Positions 29,803 to 39,932 are shown, numbered from the stretch's first letter. The stretch is 64,000 nucleotides of DNA from Gilliamella intestini (GCF_900094935.1 NZ_FMBA01000006.1:1-64000), one strand, 5' to 3'. The notes: generated by a model not told the origin, from the letters alone. Made by a program: numbers and translations.

Positions 29803-31176
29803 TTAATCCTGACTCATTTTGAGTTGTTCAATTTGAATTTTTTCGATAACTTCTTCCATTTTTGCACTACGTGAACCTTTAACTAAGATTGTTAAACTTG
29901 GTTGTTGACGTAACAGCATTAATAGATAATTCACTGCATCTTGTTTGTTATTAAAATGGTGACCCTCACCACTATACTGACTAATAAATTGACTTAATTT
30001 GCCAATACTTACTACACAATCAAGCTTTTGATCGCGGGCAAGTTCTCCTATTTGTCGATGATATTTTTCAGATTCAGGCCCTAGTTCCCCCATATCTCCA
30101 ACGACCAAAACTCGATAGCCTGGCTGTTTTGCCAAGACTTTGACTGCCTCTGACATTGATCCAACATTAGCATTATAAGAATCATCCCAAATTAATTGAG
30201 TATGATTCAATTTTATTGGAAATAACCGCCCTTTTACAGGTGTTAAAGAGGTTAAGCCTTGCTGGATCTGATCCAAAGTTGCTCCGACAGAAAGCGCTAA
30301 AGCTGATGCTGCGATCGCATTTGAAATATTATGTTTCCCAACTAGCGATAACATAATCTCACATTCACCTTTAGGTGTATGTAATGTAAATGTTGTTTTT
30401 TTATCGTGTTGAATATTGCTAGCATAAAATTGAGCGGAAGGATTCGTTAACGAAAAAGTCCAAACTGTTTTGTTTACTAACTGGGTAAACCATTTATCTG
30501 AACAACTATCTAAATTAATAATAGCAATACCACCATTAAGCAATCCTTGAAAAATTTCACCTTTAGCTTTTGCTACACCTTGAAGCGATCCAAAACCTTC
30601 TATATGTGCTTCTGCAATATTATTAATTAAAGCGCTTTGTGGTTTAACAATATTCGTAGTATAGGCTATTTCACCAATATGATTAGCGCCTAATTCTATA
30701 ACTGCAAACTGGTCTTGTTTAGTTAAGCGTAACAGTGTTAATGGCACCCCGATATCATTATTGAAATTGCCTTGTGTAGAAAGAGTCTGTCCACAGTGTT
30801 GTAATATTGCCGCAGTCATTTCTTTAACTGACGTTTTACCTGATGAACCTGTAAGTGCAACAATTTTAGCTGTGCTTTGCTGCCGGATAAAATTAGCGAT
30901 TACCCCTAAAGCCAAGCGAGTATCCTTAACAACAATCTGTGGTATAGTCTTATCAAGTTTATGATCGACGATCACGGCTATAGCACCATCTTTAATAGAT
31001 TGTTCAGCAAAAGCATGTCCATCAAAATTATTTCCAACAAGTGCGATAAACAATGATTGTTTTATTATTTTTCGTGAATCAGTACAAATAGTATCAATCA
31101 CAGCACTTTCATCATGAATGTAATAAGATTCACCATTAACTATTTTTTTTATTTGCTCAATTTCTAATGGAATCAT
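29803..31176 (-). CDS. murF: UDP-MurNAc-tripeptide--D-alanyl-D-alanine ligase
   Basis: Adds the D-Ala-D-Ala made by DdlB to complete the pentapeptide. The 457-aa protein has TDSRKI near 32, the ATP loop [13 protein letters not shown] near 109, [13 protein letters not shown] near 157, [11 protein letters not shown] near 329 and [11 protein letters not shown] near 434. It overlaps murE by four bases (ATGA). Confidence 0.96.
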   Translation of the reverse strand: MIPLEIEQIKKIVNGESYYIHDESAVIDTICTDSRKIIKQSLFIALVGNNFDGHAFAEQSIKDGAIAVIVDHKLDKTIPQIVVKDTRLALGVIANFIRQQSTAKIVALTGSSGKTSVKEMTAAILQHCGQTLSTQGNFNNDIGVPLTLLRLTKQDQFAVIELGANHIGEIAYTTNIVKPQSALINNIAEAHIEGFGSLQGVAKAKGEIFQGLLNGGIAIINLDSCSDKWFTQLVNKTVWTFSLTNPSAQFYASNIQHDKKTTFTLHTPKGECEIMLSLVGKHNISNAIAASALALSVGATLDQIQQGLTSLTPVKGRLFPIKLNHTQLIWDDSYNANVGSMSEAVKVLAKQPGYRVLVVGDMGELGPESEKYHRQIGELARDQKLDCVVSIGKLSQFISQYSGEGHHFNNKQDAVNYLLMLLRQQPSLTILVKGSRSAKMEEVIEKIQIEQLKMSQD

Positions 31177-32732
31177 GATTGATTCTCTACTCCTAGAAGT
31201 TTTTTCACTGTTTCTTGATCTGAATAGTGATATTTAGTTTTACCGACTATTTGATAGTCTTCATGCCCTTTGCCTGCAATTAAAATGACATCATTAGGCT
31301 TAGCCTGCTTTAATGTTTGTGTAATAGCCTGCACTCTATTGGTAATTATGTGTACATTATCGGTGTGATATAAACCTTGTTGAATATCATGAATGATCTT
31401 CATTTCATCTTCAGTGCGTGGATTATCATTAGTCAAAACAATTTTATCGGCAAATTGTTCTGCTATTTCAGCCATTAAAGGTCTTTTTCCAGTATCCCTA
31501 TCGCCACCACATCCAAAAATCACCCATAAAGAACCTTTACAATGAATTCGACTAGCTTGCAAAGCTTTCTGTAACGCATCTGGAGTATGCGCATAATCAA
31601 CAATAACCGTTGAGCTATTTTTTACATGTAAAACCTCCATTCGTCCACAGATTGGAGTCAAAAAAGAAGCCATATTAACAACAGCAAAAAATGGGTAGTT
31701 CAATGTTAAAAGTGTAGCTATAGCCAATAGCAAATTAGAAACATTAAATTCACCTAGCAATCGGCTATTAATAATGGCGTTTCCCCAACTTGACTCCATA
31801 TGAATTTGGGCACCTTTATCAAGATATTCGATCATTGATACACCAACGTAAGGTATATTTAACGCTTTGAGTCGACGTAATGATTTTGTTTGACATGATA
31901 CAGCTGTCACTTGTGGAAGTTTTTCAATCCATCTTTTACCATATTTGTCATCATAATTAATAATTGATTTACCCGTAGTTAAAACTTGTTTTTCTTTTTC
32001 ATCGGGACTAAATAACGACCATTTTGCTTTTGCATATCTACTCATTGTTTTGTGATAATCAAGATGATCTCTACTTAAATTGGTAAATACAGTAGCAGCG
32101 CAATTTAGCCCTTTAACCCGATCCATCGCAAGCCCATGTGAAGAAATTTCCATCGTGACAGCTTTGACCTGTTTCTCTACAAATTCAGCTAATAAGGTTT
32201 GCACATCAACCGCCGATAACGTTGTATTAACTGATGGCTCAAGTTCATTATAAATCCCATTACCAATAGTTCCCATTAATGCTGTTTTTTCATTCAATAA
32301 TGTTAAACATTGGGCAATAAGCTGACTAACAGTTGTTTTCCCATTGGTTCCTGTCACACCAATAACGGATAATTTTGTTGATGGGGAATAATAAAACTCA
32401 TTAGCAATCAGAGATAAGCGTTGTGAAAGTTGGAAAACACTAATTTGTGGAATTATCGATTTATTTTCACGCTTAATATAGTCAATTTTTAAGTCATTTG
32501 ATTTTCTACTTGCTTCTACTAAGATAACAACCGCCCCCATTGAAATAGCTTGAGGAATAAATGCTCGACCATCAACTGTATGACCTTTAATTGCGATAAA
32601 CACATCATTTTTTTTCACTTTACGACTATCTATACGCAAATGATTAAGTGGAAAATCATCTAATTTTAAATTACATCTTCCACCTAATAATTCAAATAAT
32701 GTTTTAAACGAGTTTGTTGCTAACATTTTCAC
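31173..32732 (-). CDS. murE: UDP-MurNAc-L-Ala-D-Glu--meso-diaminopimelate ligase
   Basis: Adds the third residue of the stem peptide. The DNPR motif in LTNDNPRTEDEM near 425 marks meso-diaminopimelate specificity. The 519-aa protein also has DSRKVKKND near 35, GVTGTNGKTTVSQL near 124, TMEISSHGL near 198, DHLDYHKTM near 223 and AGKGHEDYQ near 487. It is slightly longer than E. coli MurE (495). It follows ftsI by 3 bp. Confidence 0.96.
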   Translation of the reverse strand: MKMLATNSFKTLFELLGGRCNLKLDDFPLNHLRIDSRKVKKNDVFIAIKGHTVDGRAFIPQAISMGAVVILVEASRKSNDLKIDYIKRENKSIIPQISVFQLSQRLSLIANEFYYSPSTKLSVIGVTGTNGKTTVSQLIAQCLTLLNEKTALMGTIGNGIYNELEPSVNTTLSAVDVQTLLAEFVEKQVKAVTMEISSHGLAMDRVKGLNCAATVFTNLSRDHLDYHKTMSRYAKAKWSLFSPDEKEKQVLTTGKSIINYDDKYGKRWIEKLPQVTAVSCQTKSLRRLKALNIPYVGVSMIEYLDKGAQIHMESSWGNAIINSRLLGEFNVSNLLLAIATLLTLNYPFFAVVNMASFLTPICGRMEVLHVKNSSTVIVDYAHTPDALQKALQASRIHCKGSLWVIFGCGGDRDTGKRPLMAEIAEQFADKIVLTNDNPRTEDEMKIIHDIQQGLYHTDNVHIITNRVQAITQTLKQAKPNDVILIAGKGHEDYQIVGKTKYHYSDQETVKKLLGVENQS

Positions 32733-32735
32733 CTA

Positions 32736-34517
32736 CTAATAAATAATCATTTGCCTATCAACTTGGCGATCAGGTTTTACATTCATCGTTCTAAGCACAC
32801 CACCCATAATGCGACTGAAAACAGGCGCAGAAACCGAACCACCATAATATTGTCCTGCTTTAGGGTTATCAATAACAACAACAAGTGAATACTTTGGCGC
32901 TGTTGCTGGAGCGATACCTGCGGTATAAGCTAAATATTGATTAACATACCGTCCACCAGATAATTTTTTCGCCGTTCCTGTTTTAACTCCAACACTATAA
33001 CCAGGAACCGATGCTTTAGTTCCGCCACCGGTAACAGCTACAGCTTCCATTAATTGAACGACTGTTTTAGCATCTTTTTCAGAAACTACACGTTTACCCT
33101 TAACAGGTTCCGTAACTTTTAAAATTGATACAGGTCGGTAAATTCCATAACTACCGATGGTGGCATAAGCTCTTGCTAATTGTAATGGGGTAACACTTAA
33201 TCCATACCCAAACGCAAATGTTGCTCGCTCAATATCAGCCCATTTTCTGGTTCTATCAGCTGCAATTGAACCACTAACTTCACCGCCTAAACCTAATTCC
33301 GTTGGTTGACCTAATCCAAACCGGCTATAGAACTCTACCAGATCATCCTGCTGCATTTGCAAAGCGAGCTTACTTACGCCAACATTACTTGATTTTTCTA
33401 AGATACCAGCCAAATTTAATGTTTTTTGATATGACACATCTTTAATTTCATAGCGATTAACATAAAACGGTCTAGTATCGATAATAGTATTTAAATTAGC
33501 AATTTTTTTTTCTAAAGCAGCCATTACAACTAGCGGTTTAACCGTAGAGCCCGGTTCAAACGCATCAGTAACAGCTCTATTTCTCAATAAATTATAATCA
33601 ATTGATGAACGGTTATTAGGATTATAAGATGGACTGGTTGCCATCGCTAAAATCTCACCAGTATGTACATCAATCAATACAGCTGTTCCACTGTCAGCTT
33701 TGTTAAATTTAACTGCTTGACTAAGTTCACTATATACAAGTGATTGTAAACGCTCGTCTATACTTAATGTTAAGTCTGATGCCTTTTCGCTTTCTGTACG
33801 TTGCAATTCCTCAATTACACGACCTACTCGATCTCGGCGAACTATTCTTTGCCCTGCTTCACCAATTAACCATTGATTAAAGCTTTTTTCGATCCCCTCA
33901 GAACCTTTTTCTGTTCCATTTTCATCTATTTCTGTTAAACCTATTAATTGAGCAATATTTTCTGCCGCTGGATAGTAACGTTTAGATGTTTTTGCAAATG
34001 ATATTCCGGGTAATTTCAACTTTTTCAGATAGTCAGATATTGTTGGCGTTACTTGCTTAGATAAATAAACAAATCTCATTGATGGGTTGTTTAATTTTTG
34101 TTCTAGCGTTGACATTGGAATATTTAACGTTTGAGCTAATCCTTGCCATCTAATATCATCCGCTTTAACCCCTCCTTTTTTTACAACAATTTTGGGATCG
34201 GCCCAAACGTCGAACATTGGCACACTTACTGCTAATGCACGACCGTTACGGTCGGTAATCATTGCTCTTGGTGCATCCATTTCTTGGTGACGAAGTGAAC
34301 GTTTATTACCTTCAGCAATAAGTTTATCAGGCTCAATAATTTGTAACAATGCCATTCGAACAATAAGGCAAATAATCGCAAAAATAATTAAACCATATAT
34401 AATATAAAAACGATTGGGTGTAAAAAATTTCTTTTTACTGTTATTCAACTTATTGGCTTTAGTTGTTTTAGTAGCCTTTTTTACTTTATTGTTTTTATAT
34501 TTAGTGACAGGTTTCAT
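32736..34517 (-). CDS. ftsI: Septal peptidoglycan transpeptidase FtsI (PBP3)
   Basis: Class B penicillin-binding protein of the divisome, partner of FtsW. The 593-aa protein has a basic N terminus, a single membrane helix at about 38-60, a dimerisation/pedestal domain and the transpeptidase motifs: SxxK in EPGSTVKP near 320, SSN near 373 and KTGTAKK near 518. Its ATG overlaps the ftsL stop by one base. The usual short C-terminal extension is present. Confidence 0.96.
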   Translation of the reverse strand: MKPVTKYKNNKVKKATKTTKANKLNNSKKKFFTPNRFYIIYGLIIFAIICLIVRMALLQIIEPDKLIAEGNKRSLRHQEMDAPRAMITDRNGRALAVSVPMFDVWADPKIVVKKGGVKADDIRWQGLAQTLNIPMSTLEQKLNNPSMRFVYLSKQVTPTISDYLKKLKLPGISFAKTSKRYYPAAENIAQLIGLTEIDENGTEKGSEGIEKSFNQWLIGEAGQRIVRRDRVGRVIEELQRTESEKASDLTLSIDERLQSLVYSELSQAVKFNKADSGTAVLIDVHTGEILAMATSPSYNPNNRSSIDYNLLRNRAVTDAFEPGSTVKPLVVMAALEKKIANLNTIIDTRPFYVNRYEIKDVSYQKTLNLAGILEKSSNVGVSKLALQMQQDDLVEFYSRFGLGQPTELGLGGEVSGSIAADRTRKWADIERATFAFGYGLSVTPLQLARAYATIGSYGIYRPVSILKVTEPVKGKRVVSEKDAKTVVQLMEAVAVTGGGTKASVPGYSVGVKTGTAKKLSGGRYVNQYLAYTAGIAPATAPKYSLVVVIDNPKAGQYYGGSVSAPVFSRIMGGVLRTMNVKPDRQVDRQMIIY

Positions 34518-34900
34518 TATTTACTCTTTATCACAATAACTGTTTCATTTTGCGGTGTGACATAAGACATACCTAATTGATTCTTAGCTCTTTCTTCCAC
34601 TCGTTTGGGATCGGCTAAGACATTTTCTTCAATAACTAGATTCCGCCATTCGCTTTCTAATACATCTTGTTCTAATAAAAGTTGCTCACGCTCAAATAAC
34701 TGCTTACGAACCTGCTGAGTTGTTATTAATACCGCACCAGCAGACATAACAATCATTACAAGTAATAATAATGAAAGTTTTTGATGACCAAATAAATCAC
34801 TAATAATTAAGCCACATAAACTTCTACTTGGCCTTTTTTGAATCTCTTTATCAATATAGGTGTTATTTTGAAAATTATCATTGTATTGGTTGCTATTCAT
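34517..34900 (-). CDS. ftsL: Cell division protein FtsL
   Basis: Small bitopic protein that forms a coiled coil with FtsB and docks on FtsQ. The 127-aa protein has a cytoplasmic N terminus of about 38 residues, one membrane helix (about 39-57), a leucine-zipper-like periplasmic stretch ([19 protein letters not shown]) and the conserved ERAKNQLGM ending near 103. It overlaps rsmH by 8 bp. Identification rests on architecture and place in the cluster as much as on sequence. Confidence 0.92.
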   Translation of the reverse strand: MNSNQYNDNFQNNTYIDKEIQKRPSRSLCGLIISDLFGHQKLSLLLLVMIVMSAGAVLITTQQVRKQLFEREQLLLEQDVLESEWRNLVIEENVLADPKRVEERAKNQLGMSYVTPQNETVIVIKSK

Positions 34901-35828
34901 TTTTCCTTTCTGCTACCCTTAATATTGCACTTCGAGAGCGCGGGTTATTTTTGATTTCAATAGTATTTGGCTTGATTTTACTAATAGATTTTAATTTAGC
35001 ACTACCATATTGTTTAATTTGCTGCTCTGTTAGTGGTAATCGAGCAGGTAAATTAGGACCTTTACTATGCTTACCAATAAATTGCTTTACAATTCTATCT
35101 TCTAGTGAATGAAAGCTGATAACCGCTAATCTTCCTTGACCTGCAAGTACGGATAAACTGCTATTTAGTGCTTGCTCAACTTCTTCCAATTCGCTATTAA
35201 TATAAATACGAATAGCCTGAAAACTACGTGTAGCAGGGTGCTTATTTTTATCTTTTCTTGGTGTTGCTCTTTCAATTAAATTAGCCAACTCTAAAGTACG
35301 GGTGATTGGCGAAACTTTATTTTGCTCCACGATCGATCGAGCAATACGTTTGGCAAATTTTTCTTCACCAAATGTTTTTAACACCCATGAAATATCATCT
35401 TCATCACTGCTAAGTAACCATTCGCTTGCTGTTAAACCTTTATGGTTATTCATGCGCATATCAAGCGGTCCATCTCGCATAAAAGAAAACCCTCTTTCAG
35501 GATCATCAAGTTGTGGGGATGAAACACCAAGATCTAACAAAAGTCCATCAATCTTACCTAATAGTTCAAAATTATTAATATATTGGTAAATATTTGAAAA
35601 TTCGCCCCTAATAAAAGTAAATCGAGGATCTGTTATTTGTAAAGCAACTTGCTCAGCACGCTCATCACGATCAATCGCAATTAATCGACCTTGTGGACCA
35701 AGTTGTTCAAGTATTAAACGAGAATGACCGCCTCGCCCAAAGGTACCATCAACATAAATGCCATCTTTTTTTATATTTAGTGCGTTTACAGCTTCGTTTA
35801 ATAAAACCGTTTTGTGTTGGTAATCCAT
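34893..35828 (-). CDS. rsmH: 16S rRNA (cytosine(1402)-N4)-methyltransferase
   Basis: SAM-dependent methylation of C1402 in 16S rRNA. I start it at ATG 35828 (a TTG directly precedes), giving 311 aa. Motifs: [13 protein letters not shown] near 5, [15 protein letters not shown] near 27-41 (SAM loop), [20 protein letters not shown] in the 98-117 region, MRMNNHKG near 123, and [16 protein letters not shown] near 238. It follows mraZ by 16 bp. Some older annotations call it mraW. Confidence 0.96.
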   Translation of the reverse strand: MDYQHKTVLLNEAVNALNIKKDGIYVDGTFGRGGHSRLILEQLGPQGRLIAIDRDERAEQVALQITDPRFTFIRGEFSNIYQYINNFELLGKIDGLLLDLGVSSPQLDDPERGFSFMRDGPLDMRMNNHKGLTASEWLLSSDEDDISWVLKTFGEEKFAKRIARSIVEQNKVSPITRTLELANLIERATPRKDKNKHPATRSFQAIRIYINSELEEVEQALNSSLSVLAGQGRLAVISFHSLEDRIVKQFIGKHSKGPNLPARLPLTEQQIKQYGSAKLKSISKIKPNTIEIKNNPRSRSAILRVAERKNE

Positions 35829-35844
35829 CAATCTTTTACTCTTA

Positions 35845-36291
35845 TTAAATAGTTAAATTTTTTAAATTATCTGATAAGTTTTCAATATCCGTTGGTAATG
35901 CGGCAATATCGTCTTTAATTTGTTGATACCAAATTACCTCATCCCAAATTTCGAATTTATTAGATTGACCAACAAACATTGTATTTTTTTCTAATTTAGC
36001 ATAAGTACGTAACGTAGGTGGTAATAAAATTCGACCTGAATTATCCATTAAACACTCAGTTGCATAACCCAATAATAGTCTCTTAATTCTACGTTCAGCT
36101 TCTACAATCGTTGATAATGTCGCAAGTTGCTGCTCTATACATTTCCATTCAGATAAAGAGTAGAGAGTTAAGCAAGGATGGTATAAACCAATTGTGCAAA
36201 CCATACCTTCAGATAAAGATTCACGGTAGCGAGTAGGAATAGCTAACCGCCCTTTATTATCTAAATTGATTGAAATTGCACCACTAAACAT
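35845..36291 (-). CDS. mraZ: Transcriptional regulator MraZ
   Basis: AbrB-like protein with two SpoVT/AbrB folds; a DNA-binding repressor of its own cluster in E. coli. The 148-aa protein has the first repeat [16 protein letters not shown] at 9-24 and the second [17 protein letters not shown] near 81-97, both with the conserved DxxGR core. It heads the dcw cluster, and a matching set of GTGG repeats lies 75-110 bp upstream. Confidence 0.96.
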   Translation of the reverse strand: MFSGAISINLDNKGRLAIPTRYRESLSEGMVCTIGLYHPCLTLYSLSEWKCIEQQLATLSTIVEAERRIKRLLLGYATECLMDNSGRILLPPTLRTYAKLEKNTMFVGQSNKFEIWDEVIWYQQIKDDIAALPTDIENLSDNLKNLTI

Positions 36292-36366
36292 AAAAGAATT
36301 GTTATTTATAAATTTTTTGTCATTTTTTAATTAAAAAAATCAAAGTGTTAATTAAAAGTTCATTTT

Positions 36367-36402
36367 CACCACTTACTCCCACTTTTTACCACAAAATCTC
36401 AC
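36367..36402 (-). promoter_or_regulatory. MraZ operator: four GTGRG/GTGGT-type repeats at 10-bp spacing
   Basis: On the minus strand GTGAGA, GTGGTA, GTGGGA and GTGGTG begin exactly 10 bp apart (CAC triplets at 36400, 36390, 36380 and 36370 on the plus strand). Known MraZ sites are short TGGGN direct repeats on the same 10-bp period, so this is very probably its operator, which would give autoregulation of the whole cluster. Confidence 0.85.
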
Positions 36403-36568
36403 AAAATAATAGGTTGTTAATTAATTATTTATAATACATTGATTTTATTACCAAAATAAACAAAGTCTATAATAAAGTATAGCAGAGGGAATATATAAAA
36501 ATTCCTCGTGTTGTTTACAGTAATTTGAGAAATGGCTGTAATAAATATTCATAAAAAAACAAAATTAA

Positions 36569-36596
36569 CGCTCTATCACAAATAAACGATAGAGCG
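36569..36596 (-). terminator. Hairpin with T-rich tail upstream of the mraZ promoter region
   Basis: CGCTCTATC and GATAGAGCG pair perfectly (9 bp) around a 10-nt loop; in the minus direction TTAATTTTGTTTTTTTAT follows. It would stop transcription arriving from the accessory genes at 37066-39103 before it enters the dcw cluster. Confidence 0.7.
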
Positions 36597-37065
36597 CTGA
36601 TATCATAAAGAAAATAACCGTTACTAATTTGGCTAGGCGCGTTATGGTTTCCCGACCATTTATAGCGTACTAAATAAAGCCCAATTAGAGTTTTTGTCTT
36701 TTTAAGTAGTAAAAATGAATGTTATAAAACCATCAGTTAGGGTATTAACTATCTGGTTAAATTCGAAAAATCTATTGAAAATAAATTAAGACGGTAAGCT
36801 AAAGGCGATAACAAAACCTCTCTGAGCGAAATACTACAGGTTGATACTAAAGGTTTACCTTTACTTAAAAATCAAACTAAACGGCAAATTAGAGAATATT
36901 TATTTTTAAGTAACATAATGATTTTTTTATTTTTTTACATAAACGTGGTGCGTTCCTGAAACTTTTTGACAAAATGGAGCAGCTTTTATTTGTTTAGATA
37001 AACAGCGTATCAGAATCGACCCTGTAAATAAATTTGTGTATTTACAGGATCAACATTAAAAGTAT
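36597..37065. other. 469-bp stretch without a recognisable gene
   Basis: AT-rich with many stops. One plus-strand stretch, about 36808-36915, is open and reads as a plausible peptide (with SEILQVDTKGLPLLKN), but has no start or ribosome site. It may be the remnant of a lost gene. A partial copy of the 40-bp dispersed repeat lies at 36951-36974. Confidence 0.4.
36951..36974 (-). repeat. Dispersed 40-bp repeat, partial copy 3
   Basis: On the minus strand it carries the 5' half of the repeat, TTTTGTCAAAAAGTTTCAGG, then diverges. Only this half is recognisable. Confidence 0.55.
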
Positions 37066-37395
37066 TTATTTAAACGAATAGGTTTTCGTACCTTTATTTG
37101 TTGCAACTTTAACTTCAAGAACTGAACATCCAATAATTGGTGTTACCCGTACACGTTGCCCGTATTTTAGTGTAACTCTATACTCTCTAGGTGACGTACC
37201 TATTCTACAATTTCCTTTATTGATTGTTACGCCCTTTATTGCAACCGAATTTTCCATAGAGGTAATATAAACATGTTGGCTATACATTCCAGCTAAGCTA
37301 TTGTAGTAGTTTTGAACATTCACTTTTAATTGAACAGCAAAAGAATTGAATGTACTTCCAACTAATATTAGCAGTAATAATATCTTTTTCATCAT
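37066..37395 (-). CDS. Small exported protein of unknown function
   Basis: A 109-aa protein with a clear Sec signal peptide (MMKKILLLLILVG..., cleavage probably after SFA at 20). The mature part of about 89 aa has two cysteines, in NKGNCRIG and IIGCSVLEV, likely disulphide-bonded in the periplasm. The phrase VTINKGNC recalls small uncharacterised proteins of other gammaproteobacteria with a similar VNRGNC motif; I know no function. Last gene of the four-gene accessory set, 15 bp after the small membrane protein. Confidence 0.65.
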   Translation of the reverse strand: MMKKILLLLILVGSTFNSFAVQLKVNVQNYYNSLAGMYSQHVYITSMENSVAIKGVTINKGNCRIGTSPREYRVTLKYGQRVRVTPIIGCSVLEVKVATNKGTKTYSFK

Positions 37396-37410
37396 TGTTT
37401 TCTCTTCATT

Positions 37411-37620
37411 TTATTTATAGATAGATTTAATAACGTTACTAATTGTGCCACCAATAGCAGCCAATACAACAAAACTAGTTATTACTCTAGCCGCTATATT
37501 TTGGTTTGTTGATAATGCATATTCATTGCATTTTTTCCCTACAACTTTTTGAGCTTCATAAATAGAAGAAACGGTTAATATAAGTCCAGAGGTAATACTA
37601 ATAATTCTAAAAATAGGCAT
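37411..37620 (-). CDS. Small membrane protein of unknown function
   Basis: A 69-aa protein with two hydrophobic segments (about residues 4-20 and 45-65) joined by a polar loop containing KKCNEYAL. The region ahead of the ATG has AAAGGGGATAG, a good ribosome site. It lies 11 bp after the WYL-type regulator and 15 bp before the exported protein, so the genes are probably one transcript. No family recognised. Confidence 0.55.
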   Translation of the reverse strand: MPIFRIISITSGLILTVSSIYEAQKVVGKKCNEYALSTNQNIAARVITSFVVLAAIGGTISNVIKSIYK

Positions 37621-37631
37621 TTCTATCCCCT

Positions 37632-38330
37632 TTAAATGTTATGTTTGTTAATTTTGTGAAGAATCTTAGTTGTATAATTAGGAAGTGATTGTATAAAATC
37701 ATCTTCCTGAATTGTTTCAGAAATATTCAAATCAATCTTAAAAGAAGCCTCAATTTTTTTTATTTCTTTAATAACGTCATACGCTATAACAAGGATATGT
37801 TTCTCTAATTCTCCTACTAAATACCAATGACGTTTAAAATGAATAAGTTGATAAGGAGCGAAGTTATTACATACTTCATTATTCGTTTTTATTGTAATTA
37901 ACGTTCTATCAATGATAGATTGAATAATAGTAAGAAAAGGTCCATACATACTAGGTTGATCATCTAACGAATCAGTATAAATAATACAAGGTGAATGATT
38001 TTTATTTGAAAGTAGAATATCAATAAACTTATGATCAAAAGCATGTTTAGGGAATAATTTATCAATATCAATTATTCGACTAAAATGTAATATTTCTCTA
38101 TAAGTTTTTAATGAACCTGCAGAATACTTAGATAATTTAAAATATCCTTTTTTAACGTCTTTAATTTCTATATCAGGAATCATCTTTATGCGGTCATTAA
38201 AATCTCTACGTATTGTTCGTTTAGAGACGTTAAATTCATGAGCTAAATCTGTTACTGAAAGTGTTTCCCCAAGAAATAAACGCACTAATATCGTATAAAT
38301 TCTCATACATAATGGATCATGTTCAGACAT
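37632..38330 (-). CDS. HTH/WYL-domain transcriptional regulator
   Basis: A 232-aa protein from ATG 38330, behind AGGGA. The N-terminal DeoR-like winged helix reads LSVTDLAHEFNVSKRTIRRDFND near 25-47, split as recognition helix KRTIRRDF. The C-terminal half has the WYL-type pattern NFAPYQLIHFKRHWYLVGEL near 155-174, a fold thought to bind nucleic acid or nucleotide ligands. The classical W-Y-L triplet is present as HWYLVG. Regulators of this type often control phage-defence or repair loci; the target here is unknown. It lies 23 bp after the YaaW-like gene. Confidence 0.8.
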   Translation of the reverse strand: MSEHDPLCMRIYTILVRLFLGETLSVTDLAHEFNVSKRTIRRDFNDRIKMIPDIEIKDVKKGYFKLSKYSAGSLKTYREILHFSRIIDIDKLFPKHAFDHKFIDILLSNKNHSPCIIYTDSLDDQPSMYGPFLTIIQSIIDRTLITIKTNNEVCNNFAPYQLIHFKRHWYLVGELEKHILVIAYDVIKEIKKIEASFKIDLNISETIQEDDFIQSLPNYTTKILHKINKHNI

Positions 38331-38353
38331 GTTATATTCCCTAAATTTGTGCC

Positions 38354-39103
38354 TCAATTCTTATTAATAATTTCCTTATTTAGATACTTTTGTCGCATAT
38401 ATGCGACAATTACACATGCAGGAACTGTGACCCTAAAAGCAGGAGAAGCAAAATCACTTGCTAGCCAAGATGCAGTTATTCCCCAACCTATTGGACCTGC
38501 TAAAATGCTCATTGCTGTGGTTAATGAAGTATAAACAAAAAAAGGAACCTTCATACCAATTTGCCTTAGTACCATAGCAAGAGTACGAGTAGCAAAAGTA
38601 TAGGCAGCAAAACCGGAAAGATTAATAGCAGATTGAATCGACATCAAAATTAACTCAGGAGTAGGATTCATTAAATCCATTTGCATATCTTTTGATACTT
38701 GATTTAGTTGTTCTGTTGTCATTTCTTTTAATGACTCTTCTAGAATTTTTAAAAGCAAATTCATTTCAATAACTTCTATTGAAGAATTTTTATTAAAATT
38801 CACTTTTTTCTTTTCACAAACATCTATTAAAATCTCACGATAAGAAACACCTTTCCCCCCTCTAAATAGTTTTGTGACAAATGTATTAGCTCCATAGGTT
38901 TGTAGCTCAGCAGCAATACTTTCCCAATATCGGTTATGATTGGGATAATGTCTTTTATACATCTCACATCCCGTTAATTCTTCTGTATATCGAGGTCTAT
39001 TATCAGCAGGATCAACGGTTAAAATAGAAACCAACAATTCTAAATCGTCATTGCTACAGTGTTTTAAAAAAGCAAGATCTGTGTCAGAACGGTAAATAGC
39101 CAT
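38354..39103 (-). CDS. YaaW/UPF0174 family protein
   Basis: I start it at ATG 39103 behind GAGGAG (249 aa); the frame is open 36 codons further without a better start. The N terminus MAIYRSDTDLAFLKHCSNDD matches the DUF3944 start of E. coli YaaW (DSDLDFLQHCS), followed by RYWESIAAELQTYGANT near 62-78 and GVSYREILIDVCEKKKV near 86-102. The C-terminal third is glycine- and alanine-rich and hydrophobic, ending FRVTVPACVIVAYMRQK, like YaaW. Function is unknown; the hydrophobic region suggests membrane association. Confidence 0.8.
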   Translation of the reverse strand: MAIYRSDTDLAFLKHCSNDDLELLVSILTVDPADNRPRYTEELTGCEMYKRHYPNHNRYWESIAAELQTYGANTFVTKLFRGGKGVSYREILIDVCEKKKVNFNKNSSIEVIEMNLLLKILEESLKEMTTEQLNQVSKDMQMDLMNPTPELILMSIQSAINLSGFAAYTFATRTLAMVLRQIGMKVPFFVYTSLTTAMSILAGPIGWGITASWLASDFASPAFRVTVPACVIVAYMRQKYLNKEIINKN

Positions 39104-39426
39104 TTTTATCTCCTCAATATTGATATAATAAATATTCAGGGATAATTTAATGGATGTTATGGACAGGTTATGACCATTGTTAAAAATAATTAAAAATTTT
39201 TTTATTTCCAAAATAACAATAAAACATAAAATGTATTATGTTGATTTTTAATAAAATTTATCAATAATGAAAAAGTGAGAATATCAGCATTTCAATATAA
39301 TTAATACTGAAATAAAGAAACACAAAAAAGACATGCTTTAGATAAAATAGTGCTAAAATCCTTTCAAAGCTGACTAGTTTTAACAAAGTGTAAATAAGAG
39401 AAATAGCCTATCGTTCAAAAACAAGA
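39104..39426. other. 323-bp gap upstream of the YaaW-like gene, no gene seen
   Basis: AT-rich with no open frame of note. The promoter of the four-gene minus-strand set should be here; I could not pick boxes with confidence. It ends at the IS481 remnant. Confidence 0.45.
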
Positions 39427-39910
39427 ATGGAATTGTTGCTTTGCAAACAGGGCTATTTGATAAGTGATAATTTATTTATTGGCATTGATGATTTTTCATG
39501 TGAGCTTTATGCCGGTATTTACCCTGATAAATCCCAATTTAGTGCAGCACAATTTTTACAAAACGATGTGTTAGCCCAGTGTCCTTATACCACTACATGT
39601 ATTTATTCCGATAATGGACGTGAATATCAAGGCGCCAGTGAACACCTATTTGTTAAAACGTGCCATAGCCATCGTATTAATCAAAAATTCACCAAGCTCA
39701 CCCTGCCCACAAACGAATGGGAAAGCCGAAAGAGTGATATGAACTTTGAATTGCGATGTACATAATCAGCATATATTTAACGATTCAAAAGATAGAAAAC
39801 AAAAACTGAAACGCTTTATTAATTTTTATAATACTGTTAAACCACATAAAGCGATTTTTGGAAAAACGCCTTATGAGTTTTTAGAGGATTATTTTAACCA
39901 TGAAGTGTAA
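39427..39910 (+). pseudogene. IS481-family transposase remnant (catalytic domain, frameshifted)
   Basis: The remnant starts within the DDE domain: FIGIDDFS carries the first Asp, then the typical ELYAGIYPDKSQFSAAQFL stretch and IYSDNGREYQG with the second Asp. Near 39705 the frame breaks. The correct continuation TNGKAERVI, with the catalytic Glu, is in another frame, is followed at once by a TGA, and then reads on to FINFYNTVKPHKA and FGKTPYEFLEDYFN up to a stop at 39910. The HTH half is missing. So the copy has lost its 5' end and has a frameshift and a nonsense codon. Confidence 0.85.
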
Positions 39911-39932
39911 ACAACTCGGCGTTTTCCTACAT
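39891..39932 (+). repeat. IS481 remnant 3' end, copy A
   Basis: The last codons of the transposase remnant plus the flanking bases ACAACTCGGCGTTTTCCTACAT. The same 42-bp stretch recurs with few changes at 40158-40200. Confidence 0.75.

Noticed and set aside
36808-36915. Open plus-strand stretch that reads as a plausible peptide
   Set aside because: No start codon with a ribosome site, bounded by stops within about 36 codons, and no family recognised; kept only as a possible gene remnant in the gap description.
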